DNA of 64,000 nt from Liolophura sinensis (taxonomy: Eukaryota > Mollusca > Polyplacophora > Chitonida > Chitonidae), in contig NW_027017983.1 in assembly GCF_032854445.1 (NCBI RefSeq), positions 1-64,000 on the forward strand. The letters run 5' to 3'. Made by a program: the position numbers and the translations under genes. The notes below the pieces were generated by a model. That model was not told the DNA's origin. It saw only the letters and a program-made list of their open reading frames with translations, and ran no database searches. Shown here piece after piece: positions 19,964 through 31,924 of this stretch. How positions within the stretch are numbered: the stretch's first letter is position 1; the number at the start of each line of letters is the position of its first letter.

Positions 19964-20337
19964 TGGTATGCGCCGGTGTGCAATATCGTCGTATGCCTAG
20001 TGGCGATGTCTCTCTAATATGAAATTTTGATAGCCGCAAGCGGTTTGTACTCACCGTTGTACAATATCGTCGTATGCCTAGTGGCTGTGTCTCTCTAATA
20101 TGGAATTTTCGATAGCCGCCAGCCGTTTGTACTCGTCCAAGAAAGCCTTGTGCCTCCGCTGGGTGCTGGGGGAGGGCCCCAGGGGAGGGTGGTCCAGGGG
20201 AGGGCGCTTATATGTTTTCACGAAATGAGGCTGGGAGCCTCTATTTGTTCTGGGGAGGGCCCCAGGGAGGGTGTGCCAGAACCCCTATTCTGCGACCCGA
20301 GAAGGGGTAGAGAGCCTCTATTTGCCGAGGGGAGGGC
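19832..20337 (-). repeat. Right terminal inverted repeat of the Polinton-like element
   Basis: This is the inverted partner of 645-1,117. It includes the first ~45 codons of the polymerase gene, a doubled TAGCCGC...CGATATTG segment (19,980-20,140) and the GC-rich subrepeats at the outer end. Its outermost ~30 bp are absent relative to the left copy. Confidence 0.85.
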
Positions 20338-20342
20338 TACAC
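20338..20342. repeat. Target site duplication TACAC, right copy
   Basis: TACAC follows the last element base (GGAGGGC) and matches 640-644. Confidence 0.65.
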
Positions 20343-21567
20343 TACACCATGCTCACTTTGCATTCGTTCAACAACCTCAGTCGGCAAAGATGATGATGTT
20401 AGGCCAACTTTAGCTTCACACCCAAACATAGCGACATATGATGATTGCTGGATTTCAGAATGCAAACTGGAATTTTTCTGGAACTGCACAACTTTGATGC
20501 CTATAGACCAATCATTAGTGTTATTATCTCCCATCCAAGCAACAAGCATATCCTTAATGTCACCATTTGCTCTTTCAACAGAGCCTTCACTTGGAGGGTC
20601 TCGAGGTTTACCATGTACCATGATTAGTCTTTGCCAAACTAGTTTTAGTTCAGAGATTACTCCGATAGTAAATTCCCTTCCATTGTCCCTCTGAAGGATG
20701 GATGGAGCACCAATAAGAAGATATCCAGTAGCTGATGGGCAACCTCAGCAGCAGGTTTTGAAGTTAATGCTCTCAGTATAACAAACTTGGTCAAGTGGTC
20801 CTGATAGACCATGATCCGGTTGAATGAATTTTGGGCCATAGAGTACATATCAATAAGGTCAATCTGTGGACGCGAGCCGAATTCCTTCGTGAAAATGGGA
20901 CGTACTACTACACCCTTGATCCTTCGGCGCTTTCGCTTCTTCTGGCATTCCTTGCAGTAAGACTTGAAAATTTCAAGGGCCTCGCGAGTAATGTTGGCAT
21001 ACTTTTTGTTGACTTCTCTGACCAACCGATCACGCCCCCATGGCCTGTGGCTATGTGAGCTCGCTTAACCACGTCGTATGTATCTTCTATACTAGCATAG
21101 TATGTCGGATCCTCATCTTGGGTGGCTGGCGTTTTGATCAGTTTCTCGACATCACCACACTGCAGTATCTCAAACCTGAAATAATACAAGAGATTTGTAT
21201 AACAAACATAAATAGATCATGCATGCATGGTCTTGACTAATAATTCTTGATGTAAACTGCCAAAATATCCATAGTATATCAAAACTACCGCTACGCTGTC
21301 TTAAATCTCAAATCTGTTATAAGGCTGTTAACAGCTCTGTAATTTGGCACCATATGCCTGTTGTTTTTAAATTGAATAAATATAAACATAAACTTACTTT
21401 GATAAAAGGTAGTATCCATGTCTGTTCTTTGTTCCAACAGCTCTCGCTGCTTCTTTTAAATCCTCTATCATTGTAAAATACGCCTCCTTCGGAATCAAAA
21501 CTTACTTGCAAACTTCATATTTCTTATAAAGCGCCTCTATAAACTGGTTTTCATAAGATTCTGCCAT
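20343..21567 (-). pseudogene. KRBA2-like (GIN transposon) integrase gene, 5' part
   Basis: Exon 1 (21,567-21,398) starts MAESYENQFIEALYKKYEV and contains an in-frame TAA at 21,502-21,504, then MIEDLKEAARAVGTKNRHGY. A GTAAGT donor and a TTATTTCAG acceptor bound a 222-bp intron (21,176-21,397), and the joined frame reads LLSK/FEILQCGDVEKLI. Exon 2 has the zinc-binding HIATGHGG...CKECQKKRKR and the integrase core: first Asp in QIDLIDMYSM, second in QRDNGREF (in a frame shifted by one near 20,720), Glu in GSVERANGD. The gene is cut by the Polinton-like element after MQSEHGVV. Host-domesticated relatives exist (KRBA2), but the inverted repeats show this is a transposon copy, now inactive. Confidence 0.8.
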
Positions 21568-21960
21568 GGTGATATCTTGCAATGGTTATAACAGAATGAT
21601 TTACGCCAAAACTCTGTTATATGGAAAAATTTTCTAAACCATAGGTTTGGAGGATAAAGAAGTCAATTTGTGTATAAAGCCCCTGGAGGGAAGACACAGT
21701 TTCGGAGCTTAATTGTCATGTGCTAGGGGATTAAGAAGAAGTCACATGGGAAAAACCACTCTCACTCTTAAGAACTTTTAATTTGGCTTGTTTAAAAAGG
21801 CCATATTACATCTGTAACCACTGTGCTACTTGTTGTATGATAATAAAATCATACTGGTATCGAGATCAAAATAATCAGATAATAACAACTTTGTCGTTTT
21901 ATGCGTTACACACATTGCCTGGTTTGCAGAATTTGCATTCAGGCATTTTGTGTTGAAGAA

Positions 21961-22031
21961 AGGCATGATTTTTAGCCATTACTCGTATTGCCTGGTGCTC
22001 ACAGGCAATTCACGAAATGACTGATTTGTTT
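21961..22031 (-). repeat. Right terminal inverted repeat of the GIN-type transposon
   Basis: This is the inverted partner of 253-352, about 70 bp long. Further GCAATA/AATGACT-type motifs lie at 22,030-22,117, and similar subterminal motifs occur inside the left end, as is common for transposase or integrase binding sites. Confidence 0.75.
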
Positions 22032-22121
22032 AGTCATTACGCGTAATGACTGGTTACACTGATTGACTGTAACATCTACAAGGTGGATATCGACTTGACT
22101 GTGAGGCTGAATGCCTGGTGC
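22032..22121. other. Border between GIN-type transposon and BEL/Pao remnant
   Basis: AATGACTGGTTACACTG and a second GCCTGGTGCTCA motif (22,106-22,117) resemble the transposon end. The BEL gag frame stops exactly after it, so the true right border of the transposon may be at 22,117. Confidence 0.4.
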
Positions 22122-23713
22122 TCATTTGGTATCATTATTCACTTGCACAAAAATGCTGGCACTACAGGAATTACTTTTGTAATTGAATTTCTGTGACTTC
22201 TCTTTAAAGATCCACTTGGTAGAGATGGCGCCAAAAACTGGGTCATTGGCTTCTTCAACGGCCATGTCAATGCAATGCACAAGCTGATTTATGTCAGGAT
22301 AACAATCATTCCTCCTCAAATGCTTGACGGCATCTGTTCGCCATCTATTTTGCAAGTGTGGAGGTAACTTGTAAACCATTTTACTCATCCTTATTTGATT
22401 ATCTACGTCGCTCAATCGCCCCATTGCTGTCAATGTCACAACGCAACTACGTACGTTATTTGCATATTTTCGTTGAGCTGTGTTGTCACCATATTTCAGA
22501 CAGGGACCTTCAGTAACCTTTGAAATCCATGCTTTAGATAATACAAACTGGTTACCAAAACAACTTAACAGAAGTTTTCTGGCCCCAGCATAACCTTGTT
22601 CTGGTTCCATTACAGAACAACACTCGATTACTTCTAGGGCTTAATCGGTGCAATACTGGAAAAGGCGATTAAGCTTTACACTGTCATTCACTCCAGTGAC
22701 CTCCAAACTGTTCTCAAAGGCTGGAATGAATAACCAAAACTTCAATGGATCTCTATCAAATTTCATAAGCTCCATACTGGGAAGCCGGATGACATTTAAC
22801 ATTTGTTTCTGCATGGCAAAAACTTGATCATGTACATGTCCTTGACTTATTCCGTCACTGGTGGCACTGATTTGCTGCCTTGTCATTACTGCCTCTCGGT
22901 GTGGTTTGCCAGCATTATTTTGAGACTCTTGAGAAGCACCTGAAGCTCTTTTACCAGACCTATAATCTGTTGAATCATTCCGAATATCACTGTCAAAGTC
23001 ACCTGACTGATCTTTGACCTCTGTCTGTGACATATCTCTTTGTGGTGTCTGACCCAAAGCTTCACATGCATTTCGTCAGAGTGGCTACCCCTACTGACGG
23101 GAGATAACGGTATTGGCCTTTTACGAGCGATATCACAACTACATTCCGCCAACATCTGCTCTTCGGCTTCAACAGCTGCTATTTCTGTGTATAAAGTCAT
23201 CATTTCATTTAACTGTTCAAGCTCCATTTGCTTGCGTCTTAATTCTCGGTGCTTTCTCAATGCCTCAGCACGCACCATTAATGCAGCCCTTTTGGTAGCC
23301 GCCTTTGCTCTTGAGCTTATTGTGGAATGAAACCAACAGTTGGCTAGCTGGATCATAACATTTAATGTCTATATCGCCATTCGAAGACTTCGGCCGAATA
23401 TCTCTATCCTTCTACATTGCTACATAGATTTAAGCATCAGATGCCTTTCATTCACTTCTTGAAAATATTCATGAGACATCTCTGACTCATTCACATTGTC
23501 CTTAACAATTGTATTGTATTGTTGTTTCTCCATATATTTACGAAAAGTATGCTCTAACGCCGTCATTTTCTCATCTATTTCCGACACAGGTACGCCCTTT
23601 AGCATTAGTTCTCTTATTTCCTCGCTTTGTCTTGTTAATGCAGACAAAATACCTCCTCTCTCACGCCGAAGGCGTCTTACTTTCTCTGACACTATCCCGT
23701 CATCATCAAACAT
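22122..23713 (-). pseudogene. BEL/Pao retrotransposon gag remnant
   Basis: The first part (23,713-23,420) is MFDDDGIVSEKVRRLRRERG with a helical charged region. A second open piece (23,356 down) has the alanine/lysine-rich coiled coil typical of BEL gag (ALMVRAEALRKHRELRRKQM). After a frame change near 23,050 comes the DUF1759 domain: LPSMELMKFDRDPLKFWLFI, PAFENSLEVTGVNDSVKLNR, FQYCTD, TAA at 22,641-22,643, then GYAGARKLLLSCFGNQFV and LPPHLQNRWRTDAVKHLRR. The frame stops at 22,122, where the GIN-type transposon begins; no protease or polymerase part is present. The stop, the shift and the truncation make it inactive. Confidence 0.7.
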
Positions 23714-26343
23714 TGTATGAAATTCCTACTTAGTTCTTGACATCATATCTGAATTTATCTCTCACGAAATTTCTTGAACTTCTTTGCAGAAGCAGAAGCA
23801 AAGCATCATCCAGTGAATTCTTAACACGTCTTTTATTTCAGGACATAGCCGCAGCATTATAGTCCGATTATCTTCACACGGTACACAGACACACTATTTT
23901 GTACACTGACAATGACGACAACGACGGTTTAAGAAATTTCTTGGCAGTATTCAGGCTTCTACAAGGAGTTGGTTAATGAGAAACTTTTAATCGCTGTTTA
24001 GTCTCTGATACGTAATTCTTGCGTTTTTACTCGTCACAACACTCCCTGCCACCCCTGGGTTTGGCTGACTAAAACTTTAACTTAAACACAAAACCTAACC
24101 GAAAACATGGTCGACATGAACTATATCATTTCGAACTCAACACTGACTGACACATTGACGTTAACTTACATAAATAGCCAAAATACAATAAGATGCAAGA
24201 TGAAGAAGTTAGAATCGACTATTCATAATATTAGATTTGTCATTAATAAATCTCAAACTAGTTAAACACTGTTATACGATGGGTTACATGTTCAGGTAGA
24301 TCTGCAAAGACACAACACACATACCCAAATAACGATTCAGTAGCCTATACAACTGTTATGTATATTTTTTTAGTGTTTTTATGCCCGGAATTGTCACAAC
24401 AACCAACTCACATTCGATCCTAGGGGTTGTTTTTTTTATTGTTTGTTTGACCGATGTTCAACAAATAATACAAAGTTGATCGGTTTTGAGCTGAAGCAAT
24501 GTAAGGGACATACTTTCCACTTTAATGGGAGGTGTTAGTCTTCTTTTATTTATCGTGTTTTAAACAGTAAACCATTGTTAATTATACCCACACCACTGAA
24601 ATCAAGAAAGCAGGGTTCCATGGTGACCATGCGGAAATCCTCATTATAAGCAAAACATTAAATTATCTCCACATGTTTTATTTCAAGTTTAACTTCCTTT
24701 TCAATATTGGTTAAATTAACTTAATTTTGGGTTGGTCTTATCACAGAACAGCGTAATCTTTGAGGCCTTCGCGCGTCAGGGTACTTAAAGTTGTTTCTGC
24801 TCAACAGTGATCAGATAAAATGATTGCTTCACACCGTTAACATACTTTTTACCAGCAATTTCACCAGAACAGTAAACTGACTGATTGTGCGGCTGTTGAC
24901 GTTTGAAACACCAACTTACCTTTAAATATGGCAACCTCAAGACAAAATGGTAAGTTTTAATATTTTGTTTCTGAAATTTAGACTTGTGTTCCATGCACCA
25001 CTTCCTCCACTGTGTCGCACCTGATTTAAGATTATTTGGTGGTATAGTAAATTGATTAAACAAAAGAAAACCTGTTATCAGTATTTTACTGTTTCATTCC
25101 AGATCTCTAAATTCATGACATACATTATTATTAGTAAAGAATAACCAAAAAAAAAAAACGCATCCACAGTCAATATAAAAACGCAAAAGTTCTGTAAAGT
25201 GCTTAGCATTTTTTTCGCGGATTGTCTCCAAAAATATGTTCCTAAAAGCTTCCCAAGATATGATTTGGCCCAAATTATTCCAGCACCTCACACAGGTATC
25301 ATCATGGGTGAAATGAATCCTCCTTTGTGTCCTGCGGTGTAACTAATCCTTGTGATCTGCATCAGAGATTAAGACAATGGGGGATAGATTATCACTACCC
25401 AAGAAAATTACTTTCGCACGTACCGTGGGCAGTACTCAAGCAGGTGTAACTTCTTTTCGAATCACTGATGTGTACTTTTAAACACGTGGCAAAGTGACCA
25501 GGTCAACGCAAAACATGAATTCACCATTGTCGGCGCCACTCATTCATTCTTTAAGTAACATGGTAAATTTTGCATTGTTTTCGGCTTTAGTCGTCCTCTG
25601 TAACACATCAGAAACCGCAAACACTGCCGTAGCTCTCTAACAGCCAATGTGTTGTTGCACACACCTCAGAATTCGTTAGAAGCTCACTCATTGGACCACT
25701 GGAGAGACACTGCCAATGGGATCGCTTGTATCAGAGCGACATTCATCAGAAGCCAGCACCTGCTGGTATCTGATTTTCTCTCACTTTACGGGAATAGCGG
25801 GAGTTTGATCAATCTAAAGACGAGTACACTCCCACTTTGTTTTATACTCACCAAACCCTAGCACCAGAGTTTGTATATATTTAAACCATAATTTCCCTTC
25901 TCAGCTGTGAAAAGAAAATTTAGCTGGCCCGTCGGGCTTTCTTAGAGCAGCTCCCGACACCCAGGCAAAGATTTTCACTTTATTATAACTACTACCTGAA
26001 TGTATATTATTAAATATTGTAACTTATTGACCGCGATATCCGCGAAAATTAGGTAATTCACAGTACTGCTTTGTAACTGCATGGTAGCAGTTTATGATCT
26101 ACACCACAGGCCGTTCACTCTGTATCGGACATTCCGCAGCGCTGATTCTGTCGTAACACACGCACGGACCAATTTCTCACAACACGAAAATGAACAGCAC
26201 ACGAAGCCGTTTCCTCATCACGGGTGTTTTTACTACGTTTTTCAATCGTTTAAAACGAATGACGGATAACCAAACCGTTTATAACTCGTATTTTACATTC
26301 GTTTAAAACATATAAAAAACGAACGATAATTGGGGACGGTTCC
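23714..26343. other. 2.6 kb with no recognised gene
   Basis: The sequence is AT-rich with several long T and A runs. It contains no convincing ORF or RNA gene. The part nearest 23,714 could be leader or LTR of the BEL element, but I found no repeated partner in the window. Confidence 0.5.
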
Positions 26344-26371
26344 TTAACAATTTTTCAGTCATATAACGACG
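26344..26371 (-). repeat. SINE tail fragment followed by ATGA tetramers
   Basis: AACAATTTTTCAGTCATATAACGACGA resembles the 3' end of the SINE at 48,183-48,506 (AACAATTTTTTAGTCATACGACGACGA). It joins directly to GAATGAATGAATGAAT, the tail repeat of the LINE. Confidence 0.5.
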
Positions 26372-27930
26372 AATGAATGAATGAATGAATATGGCCACAT
26401 CGACAATATTTCAGCCATATCGTGGCGCGAACAAGGTGAAAACACAAGACGGTTAAGGTTTTCGACATAATAGTGACAACATCAAAAATCAAACAAAAAG
26501 TTCAGACACGTTTAAAATCAGATCAGAAAAACCAAAACAGTTAAAACTCGACAACCAGCATATTTAAAAAATAGTATATCTAAAAATATAACTTTTTATC
26601 TATAAATATTTAAGACAATTAAAATTTATATTGTACGATATAGGCCAATGGCCCTCAAATAATTTATGACAACATCGCCAGTCATGCTGTCAAATAAATC
26701 ATGTATACAGTTGACTGTGTAGAACCTTTGCCTAACATGGGCAAAGTCTACACAGTCAACTAGGACGTGTTTGATGCTATATCAGCCATCACATCCAACA
26801 CACTCGGGAGCACTGCTCCCATCCAGGATAAAATTGTGTTAGATGAGAATGTCCAATACGACACTTTGCTAAAACTACTTGGTCTCTTTAAGACTTTGAT
26901 TTCACGTCAGCATAATGGATTTTAACTTTTGATGTGGATTTATTAAGGGCAACATTTGCCTCCCTGTCCAAGACTTTGTTTCCATGGATACCAATAACGG
27001 ATTAAAAACAGTCGTAGGCAGGGTTTTGTTGGATGAGCTTTAAGCTTTGTGGCATATTGAAGGCTCAGTTGTATACGCCTGTGATGTAAAGAAGGCTCGT
27101 TAGGCTCCACGTATAAACTTTCAACTGGAGAGCTTCTAGACTGGGCCTCATACCACGGTGCTGGACGGGATCCAACATTTTAAGATATGATTTCCTAGCG
27201 GAACCATAAATGATGGATCCATGGTCCAATTTAGACCTCACCAGAGAACGATATGAATTAAGTAAAATAGATCGGTTAGCACCCCAATCGGTGCTTGACA
27301 CGACCTTAGTTTTACCGAGAGCCTTTGTACATTGAGCTTTAAGCATTTTAAAATGAGGTATAAAAGATAATTTCTTATCAAATATAACTCCTAAAAATTT
27401 ATTTTCTCCACCAATCTTAACTGGTTTACCATAAAACTTAAGCTCGGGGTCTAGATAAAGTTTCCGTTTATTACAAAAATGCATACCGACAGAAAAACGT
27501 AGAAAATCTAAAACCATTGGCAACTGCCCATTTCTCGATCTTACTGATACAAAACTGTAGTTGCCGCTCGATGTTATTCATATTTTAGCACTGTAGCATA
27601 TCAGGAAGTCATCTACATATAAAGAACCCTCAGTGCCAGATGTCAATGTTTTCGCCAAACTATTAATTTTATGCTAAACAGTGTTGGTGAAAGGATACTG
27701 CCCTGGGGCACACTCATCTTCTGCTCATGAGCGTCAAAAAGAGCGGACCCCACCCTTACCTTAAACTGACGATCAGATAAAAATTGAGATATAAATAAAG
27801 GTAAGCGACCCTTTAATCCCGTACCAAAAAGGTCTTTAAAAATTTCCATATTTCCATGTAGTGTCGTAGGCCTTCTCACGGTCGAACAATATCGCCATGA
27901 CATGTTCATTATTAACAAAACCATCACAAA
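26372..27930 (-). mobile_element. LINE copy (I/Nimb-like), RT plus 3' end
   Basis: The 3' tail (26,372-26,760) has the CCATATCGTGGCG and GTTAAGGTTTTCGA motifs common to all copies. A cysteine-rich C-terminal fragment (26,760-26,890) and RT C-terminal part (27,065-27,523: NRSILLNSYRSLVRSKLDHG; PVKIGGENKFLGVIFDKKL) follow, then RT motifs around FISQFLSDRQFKVRVGS and PQGSILSPTLFS (27,690-27,800). RNase H is missing between them. Numerous stops make it inactive. Confidence 0.8.
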
Positions 27931-27934
27931 TGAA

Positions 27935-30900
27935 AATGAATGAATAAATCATTATGGCTTAATGCCACATCGGCAATATTTCAGCCATATCGTGGCGAGA
28001 ACAAAGTGACACGACCAGGCGGTTAAGGTTTTCGATATGATTTTATGATATAGGCCTATGGCCTTCAAATAATTTATGACAACATCGCCAGCGATGCTGT
28101 TTAATAAATCATATATAGAGTTGACTGTGTAAAATTTTACCGAACATGGGGGAGGCCGAAACAGTCAACCAGGATATGTTTGATGCTATATTGGGCATCA
28201 CATCCAACACACTCGGGAGCACTGCCCCCCATCTAAGATGAAATTGTGTGTTGTATGAGAATGGCCAATACGACACCTCGCTAAAACTACTTGGTCTCTG
28301 CGAGACATTCCACAAGTATAAGAATTGTAGCCAATGACAGGATAAATAGTGTGCACTTTATTATTCACCCATTCACCCATGCCAAGGGCGACGAATATAT
28401 TCAAAAATCTTTGGAGAAAGTCAGAATACGGGACTTTAAAATGAGATACAGGTTTATTTAAGGCAGCCTTCGCTTCCGGTCCACGGCTTTGTTTCCATGA
28501 ATACCAATATGACTTTACCTCTTTTAACCAGTTTTCTGTTCAAGGCTGTAATCTCAAGAATTAATGGATTTTTAAATTTATTATTCTCAATTGCCAATCC
28601 GGATAACTAGTAGAAGACTCGTTAGCCTCCACGTATAAACTCTCTACTAATGAGGTTCTAAAAGCACCAAGGCTGAGCCTCAAACCATGGGGATGAACAG
28701 GATCCAACATTTCAATATACGACTTCCTAGCCGAACCGTATATGATGGATCCATAGTCCAATTTAGGCCTCACCAAAGAACGATATAAATTAAGTAAAAC
28801 TGATCGGTCAGCACCCCAATCGTTCCTGGACACCACCGTAATTATATCGGGAGCCTTTGTACGTTTGGCTTTAAGCATTTCAATGTGAGGTATAAAAATA
28901 GCTTACTATCAAATATTACACCTAAAAATTTTATTTCTCCAACAATTTTAACTTGTTCACCACAAAAATTAAGCTCAGGGTCAAGATGAAGTTTCCGTTT
29001 ATTGCAAAAATACATACCGACGGTTTTAGACGTTGAAAATCTAAAACCGTTTTCAGTTGCCCATTTCTCGATCTTATTGAGACAAAGCTGCAACTGAATT
29101 AGTCATATTCTTAGCTGGGTGGCATATCAGGCATCCATCTACTATCCATAAAAGTTTCAAATCGAACAAGGTGATCTAAAAGTATATCAACCTTGACGAA
29201 AACCACACTTAATATTAAATAAAACCTTGTTGGTTTCGAGAAACCAAACAAGTCTATCGTTGATTATCCGTTCCGTAGTCTTACAAACACAGCTGGTAAG
29301 AGCTATGGGACGGTAATTATTTGGATCAGTATGATCCTTACCCGGTTAGGGGACCGGGATAATAGACGCCTCGCTCCATGATAGTGGAAAATTAACAGTT
29401 ATCCAAATATCATTAAGCATGTCCAAAAGAGTCTCCAGTGGCTCAGATGGTAAATGGTTCAGAAACTTTTAATATACGTTATCAAGACTACAAGCAGTAT
29501 CGTGGGTCTTTTTTAATTTTCTAAATTCTTCGAAGAAGAGGGCAATTTGATTTTATGCTTCCGGTTTTTATTATGTTGGTATTCCTCAGTATAATTCTCA
29601 GAAGAAGAATTCTTGAAAATTGTCTCAGCTAATTTATTGCCTATATCAGATGGAGAGGTTAATATGCTATCTCCATCTTTCAAATGCTGGACTTTTGCTT
29701 TTTTTTTGCTCTGAGCTTCTGAACCATATTTCAGACCTTACGCGTTATTGAGGCTATGCCGGAAACAAAGTAACGCCAACAAGATCGTCTCTTGGTAATC
29801 GGCGAGCTTTAGTTTTAAAACCACGAACCTGGTGTAAATGATTACCAGTAGGACAGTGATCAAATCACAGTCATTGTTGTACCAGGGTTTACCTTTGGAT
29901 TTTGGATTTGCCGAGGTCTTCGGGAAAGTTTTGTCAGCCGCTTGTAAAACTAACTATAAATTTTATATAGGATCATCTGCTGCATTGAGGGCCTCTGAGG
30001 TGATATCAGCCTCACAAAACATTTCAAATGCTATCCAATCTGCTTCATCAAATTATCACCTAGCTACACGTTCTATAGAATTAGATGTGATATGGTATAA
30101 CATTATAGGAAAATGGTCATTACCACAAAGATCGTCATGCACCTTCCAAGAAAAAGTCTTCTACTATCTTGCCCTTATTACTTATGTTATTACTGCCCCC
30201 AAAGGGGTGATGGTCATTAAAATCTCCCAGTATTATAAACGGTTTAGGTAATTGTTCTTTTAGATTATGTAACTGAAAAGCTGACAAAGAAGTGTTCGGA
30301 GGTATATACACCGAAAATAATGTGACTGTTTCAGATAATGTAACACGAACGGCCACAGCCTAAAGCTCTGTATGGAGAGCAACAGGGCTGTGGATAATAT
30401 TGTTATTTATGAATAACGAGGAGCTGCAGCTCGCTCTACTACATCACAATAGGTGTTATAAAGTGAATAATTTTTATCTTTGTCAGAAGTCTTTAGGTGA
30501 GTTTCCTGAAGACACAGGGCAATAAGATTTAATGATTGAACGAGCTGTGTTATTTCATTAAAGTTTACCTTAAGGTCTCCACAATTCCACTGTATAATTT
30601 TGTCATATATCGCCATTATGGAGGGAGACGTATCGGAGATTTTTCTTTATGTTTGGACCGAGGACGACCGTTCCTTAGAGATCGGCTGGAAGATCTCCCT
30701 GGTGCGGCTAATATGTCCATCACATCCACATCTAGTTGTGAAAGATCTACGTCCTCCAAAGATCTAAACTGATTATAAGTTTGAATGGGATCCCTAGTGG
30801 CCTTAGACGGGCTATCTGAAAGTCCACTATGTTTACGATCTTGTTGATTAAACCCTTTTTGAGCTACCTTAGATTTTTTTTGTCAGCAGAAGCAGATGTA

Positions 30901-31890
30901 ACTGTTATGGTTCTTTCGTTCAGTATCGGGTAGAATTGTCGGCTTAGAACAAAAGACGAAGTCATAGCTTTGTTTCCAGGTTCATCTAATTCTGGCACAG
31001 TTATTGTTTTAGGTTTGTCATCACCAATGGGTCAAGTTATAGATGTTTTGCGTGCCAACAGATGTGAACACTTTCAGGACTACACTGGCGATGGAGTTTT
31101 TGGGGAGTGCCCGGGACAGAGATCAGGTGACGTGCTTCTAGATAAGTAATGTTATTTTGCACCTTTAATATAATAATCCGTTTGTCTTTAATAAAGAAAG
31201 AATAGTCCTTAGGCCATATGGGCTTCGCCGCAATTGAAACATTTTATTGTCTTAGTGCTGTGGAAGCCCTCATGGCCTTCTCCTGCACATCTGAAGCACA
31301 CCAACTGATTTTTACATTGGCACTTGCAATGCCCAAAGTTTTGACATGTAAAGCATCTTGTTGGATTAGGTATGTACAGGTCCACTGGAACACTGTACGG
31401 GCCATTGTAGATCCACTGAGGAACAGATGGGTTGTTGAACTTCAGCAAACAAGTATGAAGTTTTATAATATTATCACCTTTTTGTTGTAAATCGCTTGAC
31501 TTTTACAACCCCTTGCGATTTTAATTCAGAACATATCTGTCCCTGTGTGAAGTCGACGAAGTGCAGATCACTCCCTGACTAGAATTTAATGTTGTGTGAG
31601 GATACACAACAACAGAAAAATCAGCTAGATGATTTAAGAACATTAAATTGAGTGCCTGCTTTTTACGAAACACTTCAATCAAAACATCGCCCGATCGAAG
31701 CTTTTTAACTTGCTTAACCTGTCCTGCCGATCCTTCTATACATTTTTAAGCAAGAAAGGGTCTAATTTAGATGGAGGTCTTGTGTTGTGTTTTGTAGATA
31801 GGACAATAAAAGCAGGCCAATTAATCGACCCACCATCCGTGTCTAACAAAACTTCACTTTTTGGGATTTTTTTCTTTTTTTTGAGACATT
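27935..31890 (-). mobile_element. LINE copy (I/Nimb-like), nearly full length, degraded
   Basis: Read on the minus strand from 31,890: ORF1 with three CCHC knuckles (31,210-31,450: CFTCQNFGHCKCQC; CFRCAGEGHEGF; CFNCGEAH) and an SRSPRK-like tail (~30,660); ORF2 endonuclease (30,616-30,140: IIQWNCGDLKVNFNEI, ALCLQETHLK, FIILGDFNDHHP); a linker with many stops; RT (29,300-28,560: NGFRFSTSKTVGMYFCNKRK, IYGSARKSYIEML); C-terminal Cys/His segment (28,400-28,190: RRDQVVLARCRIGHSH, HNFILDGG); and the tail to 27,935 with ATGA tetramers. The ORF1/EN/RT layout with RNase H in sister copies places the family in the I superfamily. No frame is intact. Confidence 0.8.
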
Positions 31891-31924
31891 AGGGTAAGGT
31901 TTAAGACACGCTAGATATATAAAA

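Larger units (their letters stand above)
645..20337. mobile_element. Polinton-like / adintovirus-like endogenous viral element, degraded, with a nested retrotransposon
   Basis: The element has ~0.5-kb terminal inverted repeats, a TACAC duplication, and a virus-type gene set: protein-primed DNA polymerase B (minus strand, right end), hexon-type major capsid protein, A32-like packaging ATPase, a probable membrane-active minor structural protein, and several small membrane or structural proteins. Without the Gmr1-like insertion at 10,753-16,556 it would be close to 14 kb. Transcription is organised in divergent and convergent pairs. Almost every gene has stops or frameshifts, so it is a fossil. 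I could not identify an integrase or an adenain-type protease, which most Polintons carry. Assignment to Polinton versus adintovirus is not resolved. Confidence 0.85.
253..22031 (-). mobile_element. GIN/Ginger-type DNA transposon with KRBA2-like integrase, split by nested insertions
   Basis: The two ends are inverted copies of one another (253-352 and 21,961-22,031), and between them on the minus strand lies a KRBA2-like gene: integrase part at 20,343-21,567 and cysteine-rich tail at 508-644. KRBA2-like proteins belong to the GIN/Ginger group, cut-and-paste elements that use a retrovirus-type DDE integrase. The element is interrupted by the 19.7-kb Polinton-like insertion. Outer borders are uncertain by some tens of bases: a further TGAGCACCAGGC motif at 22,106-22,117 may be the true right end. 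Confidence 0.7.
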
